From positions 26,004-90,003 of the forward strand of contig NZ_KZ626870.1 in NCBI RefSeq assembly GCF_002911015.1: a stretch of DNA of 64,000 bases, given 5' to 3'. The DNA comes from Streptomyces populi (GTDB lineage Bacteria > Actinomycetota > Actinomycetes > Streptomycetales > Streptomycetaceae). A model generated the notes under the pieces. The model did not search any database. It saw nothing but the letters and a program-made list of their open reading frames with translations, and was not told the DNA's origin. Made by a program: the position numbers and the translations under genes. Positions 51,405 to 60,052 of the stretch are shown here, in pieces. The first letter of the stretch is position 1; every line of letters starts with the position of its first letter.

Positions 51405-52367
51405 TCAACCGCCCTCGTACACCGCACCGACGGCCGCCGCCGTCGCGGCCATCTCCTCCCGCGCCTCGGCCGGCGCGAGGACCTCGAGCGCGTCCCCGAA
51501 GGCCAGCAGCGTGCGGGTCTCGCGCACCGACCCGAGGCACAGGCGCGCGGTCACCCACTCACCGGCGCCGTCGTCCTCGGGCAGCTGCGCGAGGGAGGCC
51601 GCGTGGAGGCGCAGGAACATGTCGAGGCGGGAGCGCCGTACCCGGACCGTGACGTCGACGCCCCCCGGCCGCTCCTCGACCTGGCGGCGCAACACCTCCC
51701 AGACGTCGGCGAGTTCGACACCCGGGCGGCGGCGCACCGGATCCGGCAGGAGGGTCGCCGAGCGGACCCGGTCGGCGCGGAACAGCCGCGGCCCGCCGCG
51801 CCGGTCGGCGACCAGGTACCAGACACCGGCCTTGGAGACGAGGCCGTAGGGGTCGACGGTGTACGTACGGGGTTCGGCGTCCCCGCCGTGGCGGTAGCGC
51901 AGCCGCAGCCTGCGGTCGGAGAAGACGGCGTCCTGCAACACGTCCAGGTCCACGGCCCGCCGGGGACCGCCCTTCCAGCGCGTGGCGTCGACGAGGACCC
52001 GTCGGCTGGTGACCTCGGCGGCGGGCCTGAAGGGGGCGGGCAGTGCCGCCATCACCTTGCGCAGCGCCGAGCCGAGCGCCGCGTCCAGGCCGAGGGCGGC
52101 GTGCGCGCCCTGCGCGGCCAGGACGAACAGCGAGCGCGACTCGTCCGCGGTCAGTCCCGTGACGTCCGTACGGAATCCGGCGAGCAGCTCGATACCGCCG
52201 TGGCGCCCGCGTTCGGCGTAGACGGGGACTCCGGAGGCGGACAGCGCCTCGATGTCCCGGTAGACGGTGCGCACCGACACCTCCAGCCGGTCGGCCAGTT
52301 CGCGCGCCGGGACGCGGCCCCGGGTCTGGAGCAGCAGCAGGATCGAGAGCAGGCGGTCGGACTTCAC
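51405..52367 (-). CDS. WYL-domain (YafY-type) transcriptional regulator
   Basis: 320 residues. N-terminal HTH LADRLEVSVRTVYRDIEALS near residues 26-45, and a WYL-type sensing region in the second half (VDPYGLVSKAGVWYLVADRR, with RLFRADRVRSA following). Such proteins often repress an adjacent small metabolic gene. The gene 105 bp away on the other strand is TIGR03086 family, a usual partner. GTG start at 52367 (in frame from 52403). A dyad TGAC-N7-GTCA lies between the two genes near 52409-52424. Confidence 0.86.
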   Translation of the reverse strand: MKSDRLLSILLLLQTRGRVPARELADRLEVSVRTVYRDIEALSASGVPVYAERGRHGGIELLAGFRTDVTGLTADESRSLFVLAAQGAHAALGLDAALGSALRKVMAALPAPFRPAAEVTSRRVLVDATRWKGGPRRAVDLDVLQDAVFSDRRLRLRYRHGGDAEPRTYTVDPYGLVSKAGVWYLVADRRGGPRLFRADRVRSATLLPDPVRRRPGVELADVWEVLRRQVEERPGGVDVTVRVRRSRLDMFLRLHAASLAQLPEDDGAGEWVTARLCLGSVRETRTLLAFGDALEVLAPAEAREEMAATAAAVGAVYEGG

Positions 52368-52471
52368 GCGCCCAGGATCGCGCCCACCGGAAGCCGTCCA
52401 CAAATGTTGACGGGAACTGTCAGGTTATGCGCCGAGGGTGGGGGCACACCGAGACACGGAAGAGGTACGTC

Positions 52472-53062
52472 ATGAACGCCATGGACCCCCGCCCCCTGTA
52501 CGCCCGCGCCGCCGGGCAGATCGCCTCGCTGATCGCGACCGTGCGGCCGGAGCAGTTGGACGGCCCCACTCCGTGCACCGAGTTCGACGTGCGCCTGTTG
52601 CTGTCGCACATGGTCGGCGGCACCCGGCGGATCGCCGTGATCGGGGCGGGCGGCGACGGGCTCGCGGTGCGGCCGTTCGCCGACGGTGTGCCGGACGACG
52701 GCTGGAGCGCCGCGTACGAGGAGGTCAGGGAGCTGGTCCGCACGGGCTGGGCGGACGACGCCCGGCTGGACGCCGTGGTGCGGGTGCCCTGGGGCGAGGT
52801 CCCCGGCCGGATCGCGCTGGCCGGGTACGTCATGGAGGCGGTCACGCACACCTGGGACCTCTCGGAGGCACTGGGCCGGCCCCTCGAACTCGATCCGGAA
52901 CTGGCCGGGTTCGCGCTCACGATCGCCGAGCGCGTGCTGCCCGACGAGGGGCGCGAGGACCCCGCGCTGCCCTTCGGCGCGGTGGCGCCGGTCCCCGAAG
53001 GTGCCGACGCCTACGGCCGGCTGGCGGCCTGGATGGGCCGCCGCCCCCTGGTGACCGCCTGA
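52472..53062 (+). CDS. TIGR03086 family metal-binding protein (DinB/maleylpyruvate isomerase-like)
   Basis: 196 residues. Four-helix bundle with the expected segments: TVRPEQLDGPTPCTEFDVR, LLLSHMVGG with its likely metal His, AGYVMEAVTHTWDLSEALG with a second His, and FGAVAPVPEGADAYGRLAAW. This group includes mycothiol- or bacillithiol-dependent enzymes in actinobacteria, but the true activity here is unknown. ATG at 52472 with GGAAGAGG upstream. Divergent from the WYL regulator, which probably controls it. Confidence 0.85.
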   Translation: MNAMDPRPLYARAAGQIASLIATVRPEQLDGPTPCTEFDVRLLLSHMVGGTRRIAVIGAGGDGLAVRPFADGVPDDGWSAAYEEVRELVRTGWADDARLDAVVRVPWGEVPGRIALAGYVMEAVTHTWDLSEALGRPLELDPELAGFALTIAERVLPDEGREDPALPFGAVAPVPEGADAYGRLAAWMGRRPLVTA

Positions 53063-53118
53063 GGGCACGGGACGGCGCTTCCGGGGGCGAAGCCGAGGCC
53101 GCCGGCTCCCGGAGCCCC

Positions 53119-53150
53119 GGGAGCGGCACGGGCGGGCCCGTGCCGCTCTC
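53119..53150. terminator. Strong hairpin between convergent genes
   Basis: GAGCGGCACGGGC-GG-GCCCGTGCCGCTC, 13-bp perfect arms extended by a wobble and a G-C pair, in the gap between the TIGR03086 gene and the thioesterase gene. Confidence 0.85.
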
Positions 53151-53214
53151 ACGGCCGGCTCCGGAGCGCGAGTCGCACGAGCCGGCCGGGAGGGCCGGGC
53201 GGAGCCGCGACCGG

Positions 53215-54075
53215 TCAGGTGAGGCGGGCGCGGGCGAGTTGGCGGGACTGGGCGACCAGACGGTCCGCGCTGTCCCAGACCTCCGCGTCCTCCTCCAGGA
53301 AGCCCCCGGCGAGGTTGCGGGTGGTGATCGACACGCGCAGCGGGCCGGGCGCCGGACGGCACCGCACGTGCACGGTCAGCTCGACGGTCGGCACCCAGCC
53401 GGAGAGACCGATCTCGAAGGCCGTCGGCGGCAGGGCGTCGACCGCGAGGAGCAGGGAGAGGGGGTCCGCGTCCCGGCCGTCGGCGAGTCCGAACCAGGAC
53501 CGCATCTCGCCCTTGCCGGACGGCGCGCCGAGCGCCCAGCCGAGGGTCGCGGGGTCGAGCTTGAGGAACAGCCGGTCGGTGATCGCCGAGCTGCCGGGGA
53601 TCGGCGCGGGCGCGTCCTGCGGACCGAAGCACTGGTCCATGGGCGGGATCGCGGGCGGCAGCGCGGTCGTGCGGACGTCGTCGGGCAGGGAGTCGAGATC
53701 GCCGTACGAGGCGAGCACGCGGATGCGCTCGACCTCACGGCCCTCGTCGTCGTACTGGAAGAGGGACGCCTGTCCGGTCGACAGCGTCCGGCCGGTGCGC
53801 ACGACGTCCGTGCGGACGACCGCGGGGCCCGGCTGGGACGCGGTCAGGTAGTGCGCGGAGACCGTGAACGGGTCGGAGTGCGGGAGGGCGTCGGCGAGCG
53901 CCCGGCCGAGGACGGCCAGCAGATAGCCGCCGTTGACGGCGTTGATGATCGTCCACCCGGCGGAGAGGTCGACGTCGTAGACGCCGGCCCCGCGCGGGGT
54001 GACGGCGGTGTCCCGGTCGAACTCGCTGTCGCCGATCGTGGCCCGTACGGCCTGTACCGAAGCTGCTTCTGCCAT
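53215..54075 (-). CDS. Acyl-CoA thioesterase family, double hotdog
   Basis: 286 residues, two tandem hotdog domains of the TesB type. First: GWTIINAVNGGYLLAVLGRA (with the Asn-Gly-Gly turn) and SAHYLTASQPGPAVVRTDVV. Second: the DPLSLLLAVDALPPTAFEIG and VELTVHVRCRP segments. Hydrolyses acyl-CoA thioesters; chain length not readable. ATG at 54075 (frame opens at 54090). Its upstream region, shared with the divergent esterase gene, is relatively AT-rich. Confidence 0.85.
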   Translation of the reverse strand: MAEAASVQAVRATIGDSEFDRDTAVTPRGAGVYDVDLSAGWTIINAVNGGYLLAVLGRALADALPHSDPFTVSAHYLTASQPGPAVVRTDVVRTGRTLSTGQASLFQYDDEGREVERIRVLASYGDLDSLPDDVRTTALPPAIPPMDQCFGPQDAPAPIPGSSAITDRLFLKLDPATLGWALGAPSGKGEMRSWFGLADGRDADPLSLLLAVDALPPTAFEIGLSGWVPTVELTVHVRCRPAPGPLRVSITTRNLAGGFLEEDAEVWDSADRLVAQSRQLARARLT

Positions 54076-54238
54076 ACGTGAACCGTACAACAGGAAATTA
54101 CTAAGCGGTAGCTTTCACCGTTTCGGACGCACGGACACCCCGTCGCCTTCCGGCCATCCAGGTGAGGATTCGGCAATTTCTTGTTAAGTGTCCTCAATCA
54201 TCCGTGACCAACCGGCCCCTGTTCTCCTCTGATGGGAT

Positions 54239-55561
54239 ATGAGCCTCACCGGGACAACGTTCCTCCTGACCTCCTTCGTACTGTGCGCCGTCGCCCTTCT
54301 GCTGCCCCTGCTCCTGTGGTCCCGGGTGTCCGGGCCGGCGCCGGTGCGCGCCGCGGCCCGGCTTCTGATGCTGCTGTTCGCCCAGGGAACGGCGATCAGC
54401 CTCGTGTTCGTCCTCGTGAACAACGCCAACAACCTGTACGACGACTGGGCCGACCTCCTCGGCACCGGCAACCACGTCCAGCGGGCCGCCGACCTCGGCG
54501 CGGACGGCACCGGAGGCATCTCGCTGAAGGACCTGCCCCGGGTGCGGCAGACCTTCCGGCCGGCCGACGGACCCCACATGGGGCGGGCCGGCGGTGTGCG
54601 CATCACCCAGTTGAGAGGGCGGGTGTCGGGGGTGAACGCCGAGGTCTACGTCTGGCTGCCGCCCCAGTACGACGAGCCCGCCTACCGGCACCGGAAGTTC
54701 CCCGTGGTGGAACTGTTCTCGGGGTATCCCGGCTCCGCCAAGGCGTGGTTCGGATCCGCCCACGTGCACGAGCAGCTGCGGCCGATGATGCTCGCCGGGC
54801 GCGTCGCGCCGTTCATCCTGGTCGCGCCGCGCACCAATCTGCTGGCCCGCGCGGACACCGGCTGCGCGAACATCCCGGGAACGGTGAACGCGGACAGCTG
54901 GCTCAGCATCGACGTGCCGCGGATGGTCACGGACAACTTCCGGGCCGAGTCCGCCCCGGACGGCTGGGCCACGGCCGGCTACTCGGCCGGGGCGCACTGC
55001 GCCACCAAACTGGCCGTCGCCCATCCCGACCGCTACCGGGCCGCGGTGAGCATGTCCGGCTACAACGACCCCAAGGGCGAACGCAGTTCGCTCGCCGGGC
55101 GCAACCCCGAACTGCGCCGCCGGAACAACCCCTGCCTGTTGCTGCAAGCCGACCGCGTCCCCCCTCGGATCTCCCTCTACTTCTCCGGCGAGTCCGGCGA
55201 CGGCTACCAGGCGGGTGCCGCGGTCCAGGCGGTCGCGAAGCCGCCGACGAGGGTGGAGGTGGTGCTGCTGCCGCGCAGCGCGGGCGGCCACGACATGGGA
55301 CTGTGGCGGCCCCAGGTGCCGGAGGTGTTCCGCTGGCTGACCGAGCAGCTCGACTCCGGGACGTCGGGCGCGGCGGACGGGACGGGCGCCGCCGGGTCCG
55401 GCCGCGCTCCCGCGACCGGCGACCCGGCCGGCGCCGACCGGGCGGCCGACGCCGACCGGGTCAGGAGCTCTCTTCCTCACGCACCGTCGAGCGACGGTGC
55501 CACGCGCGCGGAGCTCGCCAGTGGTACCGCATCGCGAACAGGCGCAGCACGAAGGCGGTGA
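54239..55561 (+). CDS. Membrane-anchored esterase (antigen-85/esterase D-like)
   Basis: 440 residues. Two N-terminal membrane helices (FVLCAVALLLPLLLW and LMLLFAQGTAISLVFVLV), then an extracytoplasmic alpha/beta hydrolase with the nucleophile elbow AGYSAGAHCATKLAVAHPD (Ser near residue 245). Region VNAEVYVWLPPQYDEPAYRH resembles esterase D or mycolyltransferase-like proteins. The C-terminal 65 residues are low complexity (Ala/Gly/Asp/Arg) and overlap the neighbouring gene by 101 bp on the other strand. No typical ribosome site; GATGGGAT may serve. Substrate unknown. Confidence 0.82.
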   Translation: MSLTGTTFLLTSFVLCAVALLLPLLLWSRVSGPAPVRAAARLLMLLFAQGTAISLVFVLVNNANNLYDDWADLLGTGNHVQRAADLGADGTGGISLKDLPRVRQTFRPADGPHMGRAGGVRITQLRGRVSGVNAEVYVWLPPQYDEPAYRHRKFPVVELFSGYPGSAKAWFGSAHVHEQLRPMMLAGRVAPFILVAPRTNLLARADTGCANIPGTVNADSWLSIDVPRMVTDNFRAESAPDGWATAGYSAGAHCATKLAVAHPDRYRAAVSMSGYNDPKGERSSLAGRNPELRRRNNPCLLLQADRVPPRISLYFSGESGDGYQAGAAVQAVAKPPTRVEVVLLPRSAGGHDMGLWRPQVPEVFRWLTEQLDSGTSGAADGTGAAGSGRAPATGDPAGADRAADADRVRSSLPHAPSSDGATRAELASGTASRTGAARRR

Positions 55562-56132
55562 CGACGGCGAGGCCGCTGGTGAGGGGGGTGAGCGCGTCGT
55601 AGCGGATGCAGAGCACCACCATCGTGGCGCCGACCATCGCCGGGACCGCGTAGAGGTCACGGTCCCAGCGCAGCAGGGAGGGGACCTCGTTGGCGAGGAC
55701 GTCCCGCAGCACGCCGCCGCCCACGGCCGTCGCGAGGCCGAGGGCGGCGGAGGCGGTCAGGCCGAGCCCGTAGTCGTACGCCTTCACGGTGCCGGTGACG
55801 CAGAACAGTCCGAGCCCGGCCGCGTCGAAGACGTTCACGCCGACCTGGATGCGTTCCACCTCCGGGTGCAGGAAGAACACGAGGAGGGCGGCGACGAGCG
55901 GTGTGGTGAAGTACCCCAGGTCGGTGAAGGCCGCCGGGGGTACGGCACCGATGATGATGTCGCGCAGCAGCCCTCCGCCCAGCGCGGTGATCTCCGCGAG
56001 GACGGCTATCCCGAAGACGTCGAAGTTCTTGCGGACGGCCAGCAGGGAGCCGGAGATCGCGAAGACGAAGATGCCGATCAGGTCGAGCGTGTGCTGGACG
56101 GAGGGGTTGAACAGATGCTGGAACACCCACAC
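55461..56132 (-). CDS. TRIC-type (UPF0126) cation channel family membrane protein
   Basis: 223 residues with about seven membrane segments in two repeats. Each repeat has the Gly-rich signature: ITALGGGLLRDIIIG and ATAVGGGVLRDVLAN. These are the marks of the prokaryotic trimeric intracellular cation channel family, which conduct potassium or similar ions. GTG start at 56132. Its last 101 bp overlap the end of the convergent esterase gene. Confidence 0.9.
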   Translation of the reverse strand: MWVFQHLFNPSVQHTLDLIGIFVFAISGSLLAVRKNFDVFGIAVLAEITALGGGLLRDIIIGAVPPAAFTDLGYFTTPLVAALLVFFLHPEVERIQVGVNVFDAAGLGLFCVTGTVKAYDYGLGLTASAALGLATAVGGGVLRDVLANEVPSLLRWDRDLYAVPAMVGATMVVLCIRYDALTPLTSGLAVVTAFVLRLFAMRYHWRAPRAWHRRSTVREEESS

Positions 56133-56173
56133 ATTCTCACCCGTCGCGGGGTGTGCGCCTTACGAAGGAAGGT

Positions 56174-57565
56174 CTAGAGGGCGGGCTTGCCTGTGGTGAA
56201 CAGCCAGGTCTGGAAGAGATCGTCGAGCTGCTGCCCGGAGATCTTCTCGGCGAGGGCGATGAACTGGGCGGTGTTCGCGTTCCCGTACCGGTGCAGCTTC
56301 GTCCAGGCGGGCAGCAGCCTGAAGAAGGCGGCGTCACCGATGCGCTCGCGCAGCGTCTGGAGCGTCATCGCGCCCCGCTGGTAGACCGCCGAGGCGAACA
56401 TGGTGTCCCGCTGCGGGTCGCCGACCTTCGTCTGCCAGAAGGCGGAGTCCGCGGGCCGCTGGTTGTACCCGGCGAGGAAGGAGTCGTGCGCCGAGCGGAC
56501 GCCCTTGTGCTCGGCCCACAGCCACTGGGCGTAGGTCGCGAAGCCCTCGTTCAGCCAGATGTCCTTCCAGCGCTCCACCGAGACGGAGTCGCCGAACCAC
56601 TGGTGGGCCAGCTCGTGCACGATGGTCGACTCCGAACGCACCGCCGAGTAGGCGGGCTTCGACTGGACCTCCAGCGAGAAGCCCGCCTGGGGCATGTCGT
56701 CGACGATGGCGCCGGTCTCCTCGAACGGGTACGGGCCGAAGACCTGCGACCAGTAGTCGGTGGCCTCGGCGGTGACGGCGTACACGTCGACGCTGTTGCC
56801 GTTCGCGAGCACCGGGTCGACGGCCACGTAGATCGGTGTCCCGGCCGGGGTCCTCCCGGTCCTCACGTCGAACTTCCCGATGGTCGCCGTGGCGAGATAG
56901 GTGGCCATGGGCCGGCTCTCGCGCCAGTGCGTGACCGTGTTCGCGCCCTTGTCGCGGGTGGATATCAGGCGTCCGTTGGAGACCGCCGTCAGGCCTTTGG
57001 GCGCCGTGATGCGGATGTCGTAGGTCGCCTTGTCGGACGGGTGGTCGCTGGAGGGGAACCAGGTGGAGGCGGCGTTGGGCTCGCAGGCGACGAACACGCC
57101 GTCCGCGGTCTTCATCCATCCGTAGTCGGAGCCGAACACGATCGGTCCGTTCAGGGCCTCGGGGACTCCGCCGTAGGTGACGGCCACCGTGAAGTCCTTG
57201 CCCCTGGCCAGGGGTCCCCGCGGGGTGATGTGGATCTCGTCGCCCTCCCGCGTGAAGCGGGCCGTTCTGCCGTTCACCGCGATCCTCGTGACGTCCAGCT
57301 TCTGGAGGTCCAGGTCGAAGGCGGAGAGGTTGCGGGTGGCGCGGGCGGTGAGGGTCGTGACGCCGTCGAGGCGGTCGGTGCCGGGGTCGTACGCCACGTC
57401 CAGGGCGTAGTGGCGGGCGTCGAAGCCGCCGTTGCCGAGCTGGGGGAAGTACGTGTCACCGATGCCGTCCGCACCGGGGGTGGGGGCGGAGGAGGCGGCG
57501 ACGAGAAGGAGGGAGGCCGTCGCGGTCGCGAGGGCCCCTAAACGTGCCGAACGGGAGAGTGCCAT
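56174..57565 (-). CDS. M1-family metallopeptidase (aminopeptidase N-like), secreted
   Basis: 463 residues. Signal peptide at residues 1-31 (ARLGALATATASLLLVAASS). The zinc site is clear: HELAHQWFGD near residue 305 and the second Glu in WLNEGFATYAQW. The upstream exopeptidase signature is GFSLEVQ, differing from the classical GxMEN. It lacks the usual C-terminal helical domain of 850-residue members, so it is a short M1 form. Start at the ATG at 57565 with AAAGGGA; an in-frame ATG at 57595 is less likely. Acts outside the cell on peptides; the neighbouring Opp operon may take up the products. Confidence 0.92.
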   Translation of the reverse strand: MALSRSARLGALATATASLLLVAASSAPTPGADGIGDTYFPQLGNGGFDARHYALDVAYDPGTDRLDGVTTLTARATRNLSAFDLDLQKLDVTRIAVNGRTARFTREGDEIHITPRGPLARGKDFTVAVTYGGVPEALNGPIVFGSDYGWMKTADGVFVACEPNAASTWFPSSDHPSDKATYDIRITAPKGLTAVSNGRLISTRDKGANTVTHWRESRPMATYLATATIGKFDVRTGRTPAGTPIYVAVDPVLANGNSVDVYAVTAEATDYWSQVFGPYPFEETGAIVDDMPQAGFSLEVQSKPAYSAVRSESTIVHELAHQWFGDSVSVERWKDIWLNEGFATYAQWLWAEHKGVRSAHDSFLAGYNQRPADSAFWQTKVGDPQRDTMFASAVYQRGAMTLQTLRERIGDAAFFRLLPAWTKLHRYGNANTAQFIALAEKISGQQLDDLFQTWLFTTGKPAL

Positions 57566-57671
57566 CAGCGTCCCTTTCGTACGTGTACCGATCACTTCTG
57601 ATCAGGCGGACACGCAGGACTCTGCACTCTCCCGTTCGAACACGCTCATGACTTTGCCAAGTCGTCACGGC

Positions 57672-58961
57672 CTACTGGTCGGTTGACTCCTGACGATCGG
57701 CTTCCGCGGCCGCGGAGTCCGACGCGGAGCCGGCCTTCTCGGCGGCGGGCTCCTCCGTGACGGCAGCCTCCTCGGCGGCGGCGGGCTCGGCCGGAGCCTT
57801 GTCCGAACCGGTGGCGACGGGCTCGGCCGGAGCCTTGTCCGTCACCTCGTCGGGCACCAGCTCGGCCGCTTCCCGGGCGGCCGAGAGCAGGACGACGTCC
57901 TGCGGAGCCTGGTCCGGGGCGCCCTCCGGGTGGTGGCAGGCCACGCGCTGACCGGGCCTCAGCTCGAGGAGCAGCGGCTCGGTCGTCTTGCAGACCTGCG
58001 TGGCCTTCCAGCACCGGGTGTGGAACCGGCAGCCGCTCGGCGGCTTGATCGGGGAGGGAACGTCACCCTTGAGCAGGATGCGGTCGCTCTTCGCGCCCCG
58101 GCGGTTCGGGTCCGGCACCGGCACGGCCGACATGAGCGCCTTGGTGTACGGGTGCATCGGCGTCTCGTACAGCTTGGTGCTGTCGGCGAGCTCGACCATC
58201 TTGCCGAGGTACATCACCGCGACCCGGTCCGACACGTGCCGGACGACCGAGAGGTCGTGCGCGATGATCACGTACGTCAGGCCCAGCTCCTGCTGGAGGT
58301 CGTCCATGAGGTTGACGACCTGGGCCTGGATCGACACGTCCAGCGCGGAGACCGGCTCGTCGGCCACCACGAGCTTCGGCTTCAGCGCGAGCGCGCGGGC
58401 GATGCCGATGCGCTGGCGCTGACCGCCGGAGAACTCGTGCGGGTAGCGGTTGTAGTGCTCGGGGCTGAGGCCGACGAGCTCCAGCAGCCGCTGGACCTCC
58501 TTCTTGACCCCGCCCTCGGGCTCGACGCCCTGGAGCCGGAAGGGCGCCGAGACGATCGAACCGATGGTGTGGCGGGGGTTGAGGGAACCGTACGGATCCT
58601 GGAAGATCATCTGGATGTCACGGCGCAGCGGGCGCATCTTCGCGGTGCTGAGCCGCGTGATGTCCCTGCCCTCGAAGTGGATCGAGCCGCCGGTCGGGTC
58701 CTGGAGCCGGGTGATGACCCGGCCCATGGTCGACTTGCCGCAGCCCGACTCGCCGACGACGCCCAGGGTCTCGCCCTTGCGCACCTCGAAGTCGATGCCG
58801 TCGACCGCCTTCACCGCCGCGACCTGGCGCTGAAGGATGCCCTTCTTGATCGGGAAGTGCTTGGTCAGGCCCTCGACCCGGAGCAGCACCTCGCGGTCCT
58901 CGGGAGCCGACGCCTGCCGCGGGACCGAGGCCCCTGCGTCCGTCTTCTTCGTCTCACTCAC
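57672..58961 (-). CDS. Oligopeptide ABC importer ATPase (OppF-type)
   Basis: 429 residues. Walker A VVGESGCGKSTMGRVI, signature HEFSGGQRQRIGIARALA, Walker B LVVADEPVSALD and H-loop VIIAHDLSVV. The C-terminal oligopeptide-type extension (HPYTKALMSAVP, CRFHTRCWKATQVC with its Fe-S-like cysteines) is present. After it comes an odd Ala/Glu/Pro tail of about 90 residues with the repeated segment DKAPAEP. GTG start overlaps the end of the second ATPase gene by 4 bp (GTGA). Pairs with the OppD-type subunit. Confidence 0.93.
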   Translation of the reverse strand: MSETKKTDAGASVPRQASAPEDREVLLRVEGLTKHFPIKKGILQRQVAAVKAVDGIDFEVRKGETLGVVGESGCGKSTMGRVITRLQDPTGGSIHFEGRDITRLSTAKMRPLRRDIQMIFQDPYGSLNPRHTIGSIVSAPFRLQGVEPEGGVKKEVQRLLELVGLSPEHYNRYPHEFSGGQRQRIGIARALALKPKLVVADEPVSALDVSIQAQVVNLMDDLQQELGLTYVIIAHDLSVVRHVSDRVAVMYLGKMVELADSTKLYETPMHPYTKALMSAVPVPDPNRRGAKSDRILLKGDVPSPIKPPSGCRFHTRCWKATQVCKTTEPLLLELRPGQRVACHHPEGAPDQAPQDVVLLSAAREAAELVPDEVTDKAPAEPVATGSDKAPAEPAAAEEAAVTEEPAAEKAGSASDSAAAEADRQESTDQ

Positions 58962-60052
58962 AGCTTCGGCGCAATCTCTTCGGTCCAGATCCGCGTACGG
59001 TCCTCGGTCGAGAGGTGGCAGGCGGACCAGTGCCCGCCGTCGGCCAGCTCGAGCTCGGGACGCACCGTACGGGTGACGTTCCCCTTGGGGAGGTCCGCGT
59101 ACGGGCAGCGCGGGTTGAAGGCGCAGCCCGAGGGGACGTTGATGAGGCTCGGCGGAGAGCCCTTGACCGGGATGAGCCGTTCCGAGGTCTCGCGGTCGAT
59201 GCGGGGCATCGAGCCGAGCAGACCCCAGGTGTAGGGGTGCTGCGGCTTCTCGAAGACCTCGGCCAGCGGACCGCGCTCCACGCACCGGCCGCCGTACATC
59301 ACGAGGACGTCGTCGGCGATCTCGGCGACCACACCCAGGTCGTGGGTGATCATGATGACCGCGGAGCCGAACTCCTTCTGCAGGTCCCGGATCAGGTCGA
59401 GGATCTGCGCCTGGACGGTCACGTCGAGGGCGGTGGTCGGCTCGTCCGCGATGAGCAGCTCGGGGTTGTTCACCAGCGCCATGGCGATCATGGCGCGCTG
59501 GCGCATACCGCCGGAGAACTCGTGCGGGTAGCTGTCCACGCGCTTGCCCGGCTCGGGGATGCCGACCCGGTCCAGCATCTCGATCGCCCGCGCGCGGGCG
59601 ACCTTCTTGCTGACCTTGTGGTGCACCCGGTAGGCCTCCACGATCTGGTTGCCGATCGTGTAGTAGGGGTGCATCGCGGACAGCGGGTCCTGGAAGATCA
59701 TCGCCATCTCGCGGCCGCGGAGCTTGCGCACCTCGTCCGGAGCGGCGGAGACCAGTTCCTTGCCGCCCAGCCAGATCTCACCGGACATCTGCACGTTCTT
59801 GCCGCGGGTGCCCAGCCGGTGCAGGCCCATGATGGCCTGCGAGGTGACCGACTTGCCGGAGCCGGACTCACCGACGACGGCGAGGGTGCGGCCCTTCTCC
59901 AGCGAGAAGGTCAGCCCGTCGACGGACTTGACCAGACCGTCGTCGGTCGGGAAGTGCACCTTGAGGTCACGGACCCGGAGGAAGGCCTCGGACGCCGTGC
60001 CGGCGGAGGTGGGCTCGCCCACTGCGGCACTGGTGTTGGAGAGTTCGGTCAC
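58958..60052 (-). CDS. Oligopeptide ABC importer ATPase (OppD-type)
   Basis: 364 residues. Walker A VVGESGSGKSVTSQAIM, signature HEFSGGMRQRAMIAMAL, Walker B LLIADEPTTALD, and the oligopeptide C-terminal extension with GCAFNPRCPYAD. The GTG start overlaps the upstream permease gene by 4 bp. Cytoplasmic; forms the heterodimeric motor with the OppF-type protein. Confidence 0.94.
   Translation of the reverse strand: MTELSNTSAAVGEPTSAGTASEAFLRVRDLKVHFPTDDGLVKSVDGLTFSLEKGRTLAVVGESGSGKSVTSQAIMGLHRLGTRGKNVQMSGEIWLGGKELVSAAPDEVRKLRGREMAMIFQDPLSAMHPYYTIGNQIVEAYRVHHKVSKKVARARAIEMLDRVGIPEPGKRVDSYPHEFSGGMRQRAMIAMALVNNPELLIADEPTTALDVTVQAQILDLIRDLQKEFGSAVIMITHDLGVVAEIADDVLVMYGGRCVERGPLAEVFEKPQHPYTWGLLGSMPRIDRETSERLIPVKGSPPSLINVPSGCAFNPRCPYADLPKGNVTRTVRPELELADGGHWSACHLSTEDRTRIWTEEIAPKL

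Noticed and set aside
52404..52430. TTGACG plus TATGCG as a promoter of the TIGR03086 gene
   Set aside because: The spacing between the boxes is 13 bp, too short for a normal sigma-70-type promoter; the TGAC-N7-GTCA dyad may be an operator, not a promoter.
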